DNA of 14,346 bases from Lentisphaeria bacterium (GCA_019408975.1 DXVA01000025.1:10118-24463); one strand, 5' to 3'; positions 7,114 to 13,936 are shown, counted from the first letter of the stretch. Numbers and translations: made by a program. The notes: generated from the sequence alone by a model not told the origin.

Positions 7114-7488
7114 TTAGAGCAGTTCCTCTTCCTGCTTACGCCATACGATGGGAAAACTCTTCCGCAAAGTCTGCATTGAAATATCCACCTCTCCGATGAT
7201 GATTTTGTGAATGATTTTCGGGGAAAGCCAAGTCAAGCGTATTGCCTTTGCCACAACCCCGGAATCAATGCCGATGGCTTTCGCCAGTTCTTTGATGTTG
7301 GGATATGCTCCCTCATCAATCAACTCCTGCCAATGAAATCCTCTGGCAAGATTCAAAACCAAAGGCGATTCACATCCGGTCAGGCGTGAAACTTCTTTTG
7401 CCACGATCCGCTTGCGACCGCCTTGCGTTTTGATTGTTACCGGAATAGAAATCCGGATGTTTCCGTTGGGTAATATTTCAGGCATCAT
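7114..7488 (-). CDS. Small ParB/KorB-like HTH protein paired with serine recombinase
   Basis: A 124-residue DNA-binding protein. After an N-terminal strand region (NIRISIPVTIKTQGGRKRIV) comes LNLARGFHWQELIDEG, then NIKELAKAIGIDSGVVAKAIRLTWLSPKIIHKIIIGEV, a helix-turn-helix of the ParB/KorB kind, and a tail ending FPIVWRKQEEEL. This layout (A-R-x-W-x-x-L-L-x-x-G, HTH, LAP-x-I, FP-x-x-W-x-x-Q) is a protein I know as commonly encoded directly after large serine recombinases in mobile elements; its exact role is not established. The start at 7488 is chosen because it sits just after GGAGG in the end of the recombinase gene and overlaps that gene by 11 bases (ATGATGCCTGA), which implies translational coupling. 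A longer frame reaching 7557 lies inside the recombinase gene and is rejected. A terminator follows at 7056-7088. Confidence 0.8.
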   Translation of the reverse strand: MMPEILPNGNIRISIPVTIKTQGGRKRIVAKEVSRLTGCESPLVLNLARGFHWQELIDEGAYPNIKELAKAIGIDSGVVAKAIRLTWLSPKIIHKIIIGEVDISMQTLRKSFPIVWRKQEEELL

Positions 7489-7963
7489 TTTCTGTAAATT
7501 CCTCCATAATGCTTTCCATGCCGCTGCTTTTAATGTCCAGTTCGATGTGATCTTCAAAAAGCGTGACCTTGTCCAAAATCAGTTGTGCCATCCGGGTAAA
7601 TTCTGCAGGAGTAACTTGTGTCCAAAAGTTCTCCCGGAAAATGTCGGAAATAACTCTTTGCGGCAGTTGAGTCCGTGCAGCAAGTTCAACAAGAACATCA
7701 TGAGAATGAAAAACTTTATCCAGTTGTTCCTGTACCAACTGCTCTACCATTCCTGCTGGAACTTTTTTAACAGGGCATTCGCTTAAACCTGTTGATTTCT
7801 CATGGTTTTCACAAAGATAGTAATAATATGTCACACCCTTCTTCTTCGCATAGGACGGCATCATCGGACATCCGCAATGACCGCATTTGATAATGCCACG
7901 AAGCGGAATATCCCGGCGAGTTCGCTTGGATGGATCTTTGACAGGATTATTGGCCTTGAAGAG
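7478..7963 (-). pseudogene. Large serine recombinase, C-terminal fragment (zinc ribbon and tail)
   Basis: Large serine recombinases catalyse site-specific integration through an N-terminal resolvase domain. Only the C-terminal part is present. The frame opens after a stop at 7964 with FKANNPVKDPSKRTRRDIPLR, then IIKCGHCGCPMMPSYAKKKGVTYYYYLC and SECPVKKV, the zinc beta ribbon with four cysteines (CGHC, then LC and CP), and then the helical tail MVEQLVQEQL onward. The catalytic serine domain (roughly 300-350 residues in the family) is absent; instead the primase gene adjoins in another frame. The first ATG in frame is at 7864, so a 128-residue protein lacking half the zinc ribbon could be made, but it could not recombine DNA. 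It overlaps the HTH gene downstream by 11 bases. The fragment is inferred to be the relic of the element's own integrase. Confidence 0.8.
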
Positions 7964-10200
7964 TCATATTCTACCTGAACAGTGCCTTTTTCCTGCAGGG
8001 TTTCTGCGATTTTCTTCATGGAGTCCGCAGACTCGTGCAAAAGCCGCAGAAGTTTGCTGTGCGACAACCGGCCGCCATGCTCCTGCAGTTTGCGGATTGC
8101 TCTCTGACATTTCTCATCGAAGATGTTTTCATAGACATAGCGGTCCGCCATGTAAAGCATCCGCTGCGTCAAATGATCAATGAACTTCCACGCCCATCGC
8201 ACGGATTTCTCCGTGATCAGCGGGTTGTAGACGTTGCTGCTGATGCCGTGCAGCATGGCGAGCTTGCACACCTTTTCATGGGCGCGCGCCCACAATGCCT
8301 TGGCAGCTCCTTCGTTCTGTGCTTCATAGAAGTTGTAACGCCGGTCGCATTCTTGCTGAACTTCCCGGAGCGCGGCAGTTGCCTCGGGCGTTTCCGTGAT
8401 GATCAGGGGCTTTGGATACTCGTTTGTCAGATTGCCGTTCACATCGAGATTCGCGAGGTAGGTTGCCGCGCGGATCAGCGAATCCGAAGGCGTGATCGGC
8501 TGGGGATTGCCGGCTTCGCCACGCTTGCCCGCTTCCACGATGATGCACCGGGCGACCAGCCCGTTTTCAAGCACACGCCGGGAAAGCGATTCATAGAAAT
8601 ACTGCGGAATAGCGGTTCCCAGCAGAACCAGATTCGGATTCACAATATGCGCAATCTCATGAACTGTGCCGTCTTTTTTCTTCGCTGACGCTTTTTTGCG
8701 CAGCGGATAGATGGTGTTGGACGCACCATAGAACTTCAACAGTTTTTCGTTGATGGATTCCGCCCGGTTGTCTTTACTGTATTTCAAAGTATTGAAAATA
8801 CAGTCGAACTCATCCGCCTGAAACAACATGGACGGGTGCATGAACAGGGCATCCTCCAGTCCTTCTCCGGAAGCAAAGGCATCACCGATCGCCCCGGCGA
8901 CTCCCGCGCGGAAGGCGATATTGAAATTCACCTTGCGCGGATGATCTTTGCCGGTTCCGCTGTCTGCCAGCGCGATGAGATAGATGTTGCTCCGATTGTC
9001 GCGCTTGTCCTGCACCTTTCGCCCGACAAGAAACGCCAGGAGCGCCAGTGCGCCGGTGAACGAAAGGACACGGTTCGGATACGGAGCCGACTGCATCGAG
9101 AGCTTGACGACATCATCAATGAATCCGGGAATCGACAACAGCTTGTCCGGGACGGGTCCGGGATTGGGAAAGAGAGGAGCCTCCTTTTCCTGCTTTTCGA
9201 TTCTGTTCGGCTTCAAGATCCCGCTCAGATCCACATCGGAGTTCGCCTCCTCCCGGCGGTCGTAGCATCCGGGTTCGCGAAGTTCACGCAAGGCGTGCCA
9301 GTCGTTGCCGGAACAGCCATTGTGATGGCATTTGAATGCCACCGCCCCGGACGGTTCCTGAATCAACACGGCGGACTTGTTTGTGTGCGCCTCATTGAAC
9401 GGGCAGACGGGAAAAATCCACTTTCGTCCCCCCTTCCACGGCTGCGGTGAGCCAAGCTCGGGGCAGTACTGCGCGATCCAGGAGTCCAGATCAAACGCCG
9501 GCATTGTGTGCTTCCACTTGTCATCCGGGGTGTCTGTTTGAGGATCTTCACTCTGATACGACACAATATCCTGCATTTGCTCCCGGGACACAGACACAAT
9601 ATCTTGTGGTTCTTCCAGAATCCGGGCCATGCGGTGCGGACGTTCGGGGATGGAGTCGCCCTTGCAGTTCATTGTCCCGGGAAGACGCCAGATCCGCGCC
9701 GGATTGTGAACCGAAGTGTCGATCGCGACCTGTTCGGACGAGGCCTTTGCGATTTCGCCAATCACCCGGCGCACCAGCTCGCCGTCGTCCGCCGGGAGGT
9801 CGATCCGGTACATCAACTGCGCCCCATTGCCGGAATCCGTCATGATGGGATCAGCCCAGCCAAGGGAGGAAAGCCCGTCGCGGATCTCGCGAGCCTTGGC
9901 CAGCGCGGATTCATGTTCCGCATTCGAGCTGGACACTCCGGAGGCTCGTCTGGGATCGCAGTCGATCAGAAGCCAGCGCCGCCTGACAATATCCGTGTCG
10001 GCGGTCGTCGGATTTCGCCCCACCGGACGCAGACGGTTCACCGCGCGGGCAAGCAGATCGGGATTGACCGGATTGACCGTAACGTAAACGCCGCGAAAGG
10101 AGAGCAGTCGTTTCAGCGCCTCCGGGACGGCGGAGATGTGCTCGTGGCGTGTGAGTTGTTCCGCGTGCGGAAAAACCTTTTCGCCATTGCAGCGGTTCAT
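7861..10200 (-). CDS. Phage/plasmid-type primase-helicase (DUF3987-like), both ends probably altered
   Basis: A replication protein of 779 residues typical of mobile elements. Residues about 20-210 form a primase/polymerase-like module: GVYVTVNPVNPDLLARAVNRL, TTADTDIVRRRWLLIDCDP, SGNGAQLMYRIDLP and a KGDS-x-PERPHR segment. A zinc module follows (CPFNEAH at 266, KCHHNGCSGNDWHALRE at 280). Then a helicase-like ATPase with Walker A-like ADSGTGKDHP near 412 and acidic MLFQADEFD near 458, and a winged-helix-like tail near 715-750. The first ~19 residues are read antisense to the transposase zinc-ribbon codons. The last ~34 residues are read in a shifted frame through recombinase codons. Both termini are therefore probably not native. 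No good ribosome site precedes the ATG at 10200. Whether the core is still expressed is unknown. Confidence 0.8.
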   Translation of the reverse strand: MNRCNGEKVFPHAEQLTRHEHISAVPEALKRLLSFRGVYVTVNPVNPDLLARAVNRLRPVGRNPTTADTDIVRRRWLLIDCDPRRASGVSSSNAEHESALAKAREIRDGLSSLGWADPIMTDSGNGAQLMYRIDLPADDGELVRRVIGEIAKASSEQVAIDTSVHNPARIWRLPGTMNCKGDSIPERPHRMARILEEPQDIVSVSREQMQDIVSYQSEDPQTDTPDDKWKHTMPAFDLDSWIAQYCPELGSPQPWKGGRKWIFPVCPFNEAHTNKSAVLIQEPSGAVAFKCHHNGCSGNDWHALRELREPGCYDRREEANSDVDLSGILKPNRIEKQEKEAPLFPNPGPVPDKLLSIPGFIDDVVKLSMQSAPYPNRVLSFTGALALLAFLVGRKVQDKRDNRSNIYLIALADSGTGKDHPRKVNFNIAFRAGVAGAIGDAFASGEGLEDALFMHPSMLFQADEFDCIFNTLKYSKDNRAESINEKLLKFYGASNTIYPLRKKASAKKKDGTVHEIAHIVNPNLVLLGTAIPQYFYESLSRRVLENGLVARCIIVEAGKRGEAGNPQPITPSDSLIRAATYLANLDVNGNLTNEYPKPLIITETPEATAALREVQQECDRRYNFYEAQNEGAAKALWARAHEKVCKLAMLHGISSNVYNPLITEKSVRWAWKFIDHLTQRMLYMADRYVYENIFDEKCQRAIRKLQEHGGRLSHSKLLRLLHESADSMKKIAETLQEKGTVQVEYDSSRPIILSKIHPSELAGIFRFVALSNAVIADVR

Positions 10201-11218
10201 TCACCTGGGACGTTATCAGACGAAAACCAACGAACTGGAAAAGCTGATTGTTGAAGCTGCGAGCGAGACGAATTACCGTCGTGCAGTTCAGGAATTAACT
10301 CGTGACGGAAAACTGCCGGTGTCATTTCATACTGCGCATGGCTGGGTATTGCGCACGGATTGTGATGAAATAGACATTTCAAAACGGGTGATCGGTTCCG
10401 CTCCGATTCAGATTATGCCTGACGGAACCGGATTCAAAGGAGAAGGGCGCAATGGCGAGGCGCGTAAAGGCGATTTGAAAGTGGTTATCGGCATTACCAC
10501 CAGCGGAGAAATCTTTCCGCTGGGAAGTTGGGCAGGAACCAGTTGGGATGCGATTAACAAACAGTGGAAAGAACAAGAGATGAAGTTTCCGGATGGCAGT
10601 ATTTTGATCTGTGATGGCGAACTTGGATTGTCCGAAGCATTTGCCGAATACGCCTCGGAGCAACAACGCTGCCACTGGCACATTACTCGGGATTTGTATC
10701 ACGCGATGTATCAGGACGGCGGACGCAAGGTGGATTCCAAGCCGATTCAGGAGGCTTTGGCTGGAGCGCTGGCGATCGAATTGCCGCAGGAAGATTTCAA
10801 GTACGTGTCCGAGGAAGAGAAAGACGATATTGAGGAACGAATGGAGAAAACAGAGGCGGCCATAGATCAACTGATCGGATATTTTCAAGGCCATGGGTAT
10901 GAAGCGGCGGCTACCTATATGCGACGGGCAAAAATCGGCATGTTCGGTTATATTCGCCGCTGGCTGAAATGGGGACTGATCTCTCCCAGAGCCTCGTCTA
11001 TGGTCGAAAGGGTTATGCGGGAACTTGGACGCAGAATTAAGAAAATCGCTTATGGTTGGAGTGACAAGGGTGCAACGAAAGTCGCGAGAATCATATTGAA
11101 ACGGTTTGCAAACGCCGGAGCTTGGGAGGACTACTGGCAAAAACGGATGACGATTATCGGCAACGTCTTCATCGGCGTTGGAAATTACAAATGTGTTTCA
11201 CAAAATTTGGGACAATAA
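10136..11218 (+). CDS. MULE-like DDE transposase, N-terminally shortened
   Basis: Cut-and-paste transposase of the Mutator-like DDE class, most similar by pattern to ISKra4/ISH6/ISLre2-type proteins; the exact IS family is not certain. In 360 residues the order is: partial zinc ribbon CSACGKTFSPLQRF (8-21), YQTKTNELEKLIVEAASETNYRRAVQ helices, first Asp in MPDGTGFKG (D96), second Asp in LICDGELGL (D160), the QQRCHWHITRDL motif (177-187) typical of the class, and the catalytic Glu in SMVERVMREL (E291), then KIAYGWSDKGA. All three acidic residues are present. The protein begins in the middle of the zinc-binding region, whereas relatives usually carry more sequence before it, and the frame has a stop at 10085. 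The ATG at 10136 has no clear ribosome site. The start overlaps the divergent primase by 65 bases. Probably inactive. Confidence 0.8.
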   Translation: MCSWRVSCSACGKTFSPLQRFIHLGRYQTKTNELEKLIVEAASETNYRRAVQELTRDGKLPVSFHTAHGWVLRTDCDEIDISKRVIGSAPIQIMPDGTGFKGEGRNGEARKGDLKVVIGITTSGEIFPLGSWAGTSWDAINKQWKEQEMKFPDGSILICDGELGLSEAFAEYASEQQRCHWHITRDLYHAMYQDGGRKVDSKPIQEALAGALAIELPQEDFKYVSEEEKDDIEERMEKTEAAIDQLIGYFQGHGYEAAATYMRRAKIGMFGYIRRWLKWGLISPRASSMVERVMRELGRRIKKIAYGWSDKGATKVARIILKRFANAGAWEDYWQKRMTIIGNVFIGVGNYKCVSQNLGQ

Positions 11219-11486
11219 CAATGAATGCCGTCAGCAACGGGACTGGATTTCTTTTCCAAAGTTCCGGAAGAAGAACAGGACAGATTGGAACGGACGATAT
11301 CAGTTAAAGCGTGGAAAGGGCTATGAGTACATTTCACCGCAGTTATTTCGATACGGGGTGTAGATGAGATTAACAGCACCTATTTTTGAGGGAAGAGGTC
11401 ACAAAATCCCCAATTCCGCAGTTAATTGTATTTGTTGAAAAAAGATTTGAACTCTCTGCTATGAGGGCAAGGGGCGGGAACGAAAT
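11219..11486. other. Element right end, non-coding
   Basis: No gene is supported. A frame at 11178-11363 (61 residues, ending with an aromatic, basic tail) follows the transposase in another frame and could be a remnant, but I do not recognise it. Notable pieces are an inverted copy of the GACCTC repeat (11379-11400) and a second copy of CCGCAGTTAATT (11416-11427; first copy 6827-6838). No clear transposon terminal inverted repeat was found. Confidence 0.5.
11379..11400 (-). repeat. GACCTC repeat, inverted copy at the right end
   Basis: Read on the minus strand it is GACCTC TTC CCTCAAAA ATAGG, sharing the first two blocks of copies B and C (6643, 6893) in opposite orientation. Its place near the right boundary suggests inverted subterminal sites. 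Confidence 0.55.
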
Positions 11487-11498
11487 CTACCACCCCAT
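11487..11498 (+). repeat. Proposed right attachment site
   Basis: CTACCACCCCAT, identical to the tRNA-His 3' end at 6365-6376 and in the same orientation. It is followed by a T-rich stretch (11501-11512) that may have been the original downstream sequence of the tRNA gene. Confidence 0.6.
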
Positions 11499-11652
11499 AC
11501 TTTTTCTTTTTTCAGGCAGCTTTCTATTTTGTTTCCCCGGATTTTTGCGTAAAGTCTCGCTTTGGATGATTTCGCTTGCGAAAAAAACGGCAGGCGTTGT
11601 CCGTTTCACGCCGGATATGGTGAAAATATTTTTCCATGTTTTTTCAGAGCGA

Positions 11653-11681
11653 TTGACAAATGACAGGGGGTGTGTTATAAT
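11653..11681 (+). promoter_or_regulatory. Consensus sigma70 promoter of the MarR gene
   Basis: TTGACA (11653-11658) and TATAAT (11676-11681) with a 17-base spacer: a perfect match to consensus in both boxes and spacing. Transcription should start near 11688, inside the palindrome described next. Confidence 0.9.
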
Positions 11682-11684
11682 ATT

Positions 11685-11700
11685 AGTCAAATAATTGACT
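11685..11700. promoter_or_regulatory. Probable MarR operator (autoregulation)
   Basis: AGTCAA-ATAA-TTGACT is a perfect 6+6 inverted repeat around four bases, the size and style of MarR-family sites. It starts four bases after the -10 box and covers the expected transcription start, so a bound repressor would block the strong promoter. Confidence 0.75.
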
Positions 11701-11730
11701 GATTTGCAGGAGCAAGGCAAGGTTCGGCAT

Positions 11731-12186
11731 ATGAACAGGGAAGACAGAAGAAATGCTTTTTTATATTGTAAATTCCGTCATGAGCAATATGCGCTCTATG
11801 ATGAATATGCAAAACAGAACGGCATTCTGATGAATACTTTTCTTGTGTTGAATGTGTTGTATTATGCTCAAAACGGAATGACGCAGAAAGAAATCTGCGA
11901 AAAAACTTTTCATTCAAAACAGACCGTCAGTCTGATTGTGAAACATCTTTTTCAGAAAGGTTACGCCTCTCTTGAAGAAAATGTCGGGGACAGAAGAAAC
12001 AAAACAGTCAAAATGACGGATGCAGGCAGGCGTTATGCGGAAAAAACGGTGAGACACATCACATGGGCTGAGGATACCGCCATGTCGATGTTCACCCCGC
12101 AGGAACAGGCTTTGCTGGTTGATCTGTCCCGACGCTTTACCAGGAATCTGGCGGCTCTCGTCAAAGGAAAGGAGGAGGGACAATAA
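11731..12186 (+). CDS. MarR-family transcriptional repressor
   Basis: A 151-residue winged-helix regulator, the usual MarR length. LNVLYYAQNGMTQKEICEKTFHSKQTVSLIVKHLFQKGYASLEENVGDRRNKTVKMTDAGRRYAE spans the HTH (TQKEICEKT, then the recognition helix SKQTVSLIVKHL) and the wing with the conserved DRR and T-x-x-G-R-x-x-AE. Long flanking helices would form the dimer interface. Such proteins typically repress their own operon and release DNA on binding small aromatic or oxidising compounds; the ligand cannot be read here. The start at 11731 is chosen over an upstream TTG at 11695 that lies inside the operator. AAGG about ten bases upstream is a modest ribosome site. The nitroreductase follows 215 bases downstream on the same strand, with no clear terminator between, so it is the likely co-regulated target. 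Confidence 0.9.
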   Translation: MNREDRRNAFLYCKFRHEQYALYDEYAKQNGILMNTFLVLNVLYYAQNGMTQKEICEKTFHSKQTVSLIVKHLFQKGYASLEENVGDRRNKTVKMTDAGRRYAEKTVRHITWAEDTAMSMFTPQEQALLVDLSRRFTRNLAALVKGKEEGQ

Positions 12187-12192
12187 TTATTG

Positions 12193-12333
12193 ATGGCGGA
12201 GGAGTATTTATGCCGGGCTGAAACGATCCGGAAAGCGGTCCATGCTTTTTACTGCCCCGGGCGTGGCATCGGCTGCCATCCGCCTGAAAAGAGTGTTCAA
12301 CGTTTTTATCAGGAAGAGAAATATCCGGGATAA
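12193..12333 (+). CDS. Possible small protein between marR and nitroreductase
   Basis: A 46-codon open frame beginning six bases after the MarR stop, with the AGGAGG-like sequence at the end of marR rather far upstream. The product would be MAEEYLCRAETIRKAVHAFY and onward, with three cysteines and CPGRGIGCHPP in the middle. I do not recognise it. It may be a real small protein, the relic of a larger gene, or chance. Confidence 0.25.
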   Translation: MAEEYLCRAETIRKAVHAFYCPGRGIGCHPPEKSVQRFYQEEKYPG

Positions 12334-12335
12334 CA

Positions 12336-12349
12336 TCCGCAATTGCGGA
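12336..12349. promoter_or_regulatory. 14-base palindrome upstream of the nitroreductase
   Basis: TCCGCAATTGCGGA is a perfect palindrome ending 52 bases before the nitroreductase start. It could be a regulator site or a hairpin in the leader. It is unlike the MarR operator at 11685. Confidence 0.4.
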
Positions 12350-12401
12350 ATTCACCCGCAGGAATCATTACTGAAACAATATAGTTCAAGGAGAATGGAA
12401 A

Positions 12402-13025
12402 ATGGAACTTTATGACGCAGTGGAGAAACGCAGGACCGTCCGTGATTTTGAAGACAGACCGATTGATATGGAAATTATGAAAAGAATTCTGACGGCAGGC
12501 CTGAAAGCGCCGACCAACAATCATCTCCGGCAGTGGGAGTTCGTCATTGTCAATGATAAAAAAGAACGTTCAAGAGTTCTTAATTTGAAAGATATGACAA
12601 GCTATGAGGAATGCGAGAAAATGATGGATGGTTTCAACATGACCGATTCCGATCAGAGAGGCATGTACCATATCGCCATGCCGAAACAGTTCTCAATGCT
12701 CTATCATTCCGGCTGTCTGATTCTGCCGTTTTTCAAATTGAGAGAACCATTGCTGCAGCCGACTTGTTTGAGCTCATTAAACGAGTTTGCCTCTATGTGG
12801 TGCTGCATTGAAAACATCCTTCTGGCTGCTGCTTCTGAGGGAATCCTGGGCGTTACCCGCATCCCGATGCCTGAAGAACTGGAACATATTAAAAAGACGA
12901 TTCATCATCCGGATGATTACGCCATTCCTTGCTATATCGCGCTGGGATATCCGGTCAGGGACGCGAAATTGCCGATACAAAAAGTCATTGATGTTGAGGA
13001 CAGGATACACATGAATCAATGGTAA
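12402..13025 (+). CDS. Nitroreductase-family flavoprotein
   Basis: A 207-residue FMN-dependent oxidoreductase of the nitroreductase family, expected to be a cytoplasmic homodimer using NAD(P)H; the natural substrate cannot be told from sequence. The N-terminus MELYDAVEKRRTVRDFEDRPI contains the FMN-phosphate-binding arginines, followed by KAPTNNHLRQWEFVIV, the equivalent of the family's SPS-x-x-N-x-QPW-x-F motif. The C-terminal part GVTRIPMPEELEHIKKTI...IPCYIALGYPV is the usual flavin-site end. Residues about 60-115 form a longer central segment than in small nitroreductases and may shape the substrate pocket. AGGAG 9-10 bases before the ATG supports the start. It follows a MarR regulator, a common pairing for inducible detoxification. 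Confidence 0.9.
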   Translation: MELYDAVEKRRTVRDFEDRPIDMEIMKRILTAGLKAPTNNHLRQWEFVIVNDKKERSRVLNLKDMTSYEECEKMMDGFNMTDSDQRGMYHIAMPKQFSMLYHSGCLILPFFKLREPLLQPTCLSSLNEFASMWCCIENILLAAASEGILGVTRIPMPEELEHIKKTIHHPDDYAIPCYIALGYPVRDAKLPIQKVIDVEDRIHMNQW

Positions 13026-13476
13026 GGCGCAGAGATTCCAGCCTGTCTTTGCATCTGTGCGGAGGACGGTTTCGCGGAATATTCTCATTCAGAAAATTGA
13101 AGGTGATGGTGCGATGCATCGCAAAAAGATGAATCGCGCTGGATTTTCAGTCTGCGATCCTGCGAAGAAATGCCGGCCTCTGCATGCCGAATTTCCTGAA
13201 ACCCCGTATGCTCTGTATCGGGGTAGTTCATTTCAAGGGCATACCGTTGAAAAAGTGTCTCAGTGCCTTGTATTGCTGCCACCTTTTTTTTCTGATTGTA
13301 AAATGATCTTCGAGGCAATGCCTTTGCACAGTTATAAAAAATCGAAAAATATGAAAAGAATTATCAAAAAGCTATGATTTCCATCAGAAAAGACAGAAAA
13401 AAACTGTTTTTCCTCTTGCATAACATCATATGATATAGTATCTTACTCAGTTCAAAAAAAATATGGAAGTAATCTC
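13026..13476. other. Intergenic region before the HTH gene
   Basis: No convincing gene. A GTG-started frame (13057-13377) and a minus-strand frame (13085-13318) have no recognisable features. The region holds a 14-base perfect palindrome, TGCGATGCATCGCA (13110-13123). ACCCCG (13201) faces CGGGGT (13219) over a 12-base loop, without a U-tract. The last 100 bases are AT-rich and likely contain the promoter of the downstream gene. Confidence 0.6.
13425..13439 (+). promoter_or_regulatory. Possible -10 box and operator of the XRE-type gene
   Basis: ATCATATGAT (13425-13434) is a perfect 10-base palindrome overlapping TATAGT (13434-13439), a plausible -10 box 38 bases before the start codon. No good -35 is spaced correctly, so a regulated or activator-dependent promoter is possible. 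Autoregulation by the HTH protein is inference. Confidence 0.35.
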
Positions 13477-13914
13477 ATGAACGATGCATTTTACACCTAT
13501 GGAAACAAAGAGTTGATCACTCCGAAAAGCTTTTCGGTCATTCCTCCGAAAGTGAAACCGGTTCTCAAGCCCCTGGTATTCTCCCTGGTAGAGAACATGT
13601 TAGGCGTAAAGGAGTTGCGTAATCATCTGCGTGATTTCGAGAAAATCTACAATCTTCAGAAATCAGCGGATTTCAAAAGCAAGATTATCGGAAACGATCC
13701 GCTGACTCCGACCAAAATCCGCAAAATCCGCAAGATGCTCAAGCTGACACAGTTTCAATTCGGGAATCTGCTCGGAATTTCGAAAACAACGATCAGCTAC
13801 TGGGAAAACGGGCATTTGCATCCATGCCGGGAAAATCAGAAGATTCTGCATACCCTCGCTACGTATGGCATCGTAGGGTTGCGCAGAATCGAAGAAGAGT
13901 ATAAAAAGAAATAA
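13477..13914 (+). CDS. XRE/Cro-type helix-turn-helix protein
   Basis: A 145-residue putative DNA-binding protein. The C-terminal half has LTPTKIRKIRKMLKLTQFQFGNLLGISKTTISYWENG (about 76-112), a classic XRE fold with the TQ-x-x-x-x-x-LGIS-x-x-T-x-x-x-W-x-x-G pattern of phage repressors and antitoxin-like regulators. The N-terminal half (helical, with IPPKVKPVLKPLVFSLVENMLGVKEL) is not recognised and might mediate dimerisation or bind a partner. The overall plan, an N-terminal unknown domain with a C-terminal XRE domain, resembles MqsA/HigA-type antitoxins, but no zinc-binding cysteines and no toxin neighbour are seen, so a stand-alone regulator is more likely. GGAAG seven to eight bases upstream supports the start. 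A strong terminator follows. Confidence 0.8.
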   Translation: MNDAFYTYGNKELITPKSFSVIPPKVKPVLKPLVFSLVENMLGVKELRNHLRDFEKIYNLQKSADFKSKIIGNDPLTPTKIRKIRKMLKLTQFQFGNLLGISKTTISYWENGHLHPCRENQKILHTLATYGIVGLRRIEEEYKKK

Positions 13915-13936
13915 TTTCCTATCTGTAAAATCCTGG

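Larger units (their letters stand above)
6365..11498. mobile_element. Probable decayed integrative element inserted at tRNA-His
   Basis: A 12-base direct repeat, CTACCACCCCAT, marks the tRNA-His 3' end (6365-6376) and recurs at 11487-11498. Between the copies lie mobile-DNA genes: a serine-recombinase C-terminal fragment, its usual HTH companion, a primase-helicase and a DDE transposase, plus a repeat-rich non-coding block. A tRNA 3' end as attachment site is the classic arrangement for integrative elements, though usually with tyrosine integrases, and none is seen here. The element looks defective because no complete integrase is present. The boundaries rest on one 12-base repeat. Confidence 0.6.

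Noticed and set aside
7489..7557. Upstream start for the HTH gene at 7557
   Set aside because: The extra 23 codons lie in the coding part of the recombinase in another frame; GGAGG precedes the ATG at 7488 and matches the usual short overlap.
10379..11140. 253-codon minus-strand frame opposite the transposase
   Set aside because: The plus-strand frame carries the DDE and QRCHWH motifs, so the reverse frame is a shadow.
11386..11694. 102-codon plus-strand frame spanning the proposed right attachment site
   Set aside because: It crosses the repeat and promoter region, has no ribosome site, and its start resembles the junk frames that arise from tRNA-like sequence.
13201..13224. ACCCCG/CGGGGT stem as a terminator of the nitroreductase
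   Set aside because: The loop is 12 bases and no U-tract follows on either strand.
13057..13377. 106-codon GTG-started frame after the nitroreductase
   Set aside because: No recognisable domain, weak start context and biased low-complexity end; not supported as a gene.
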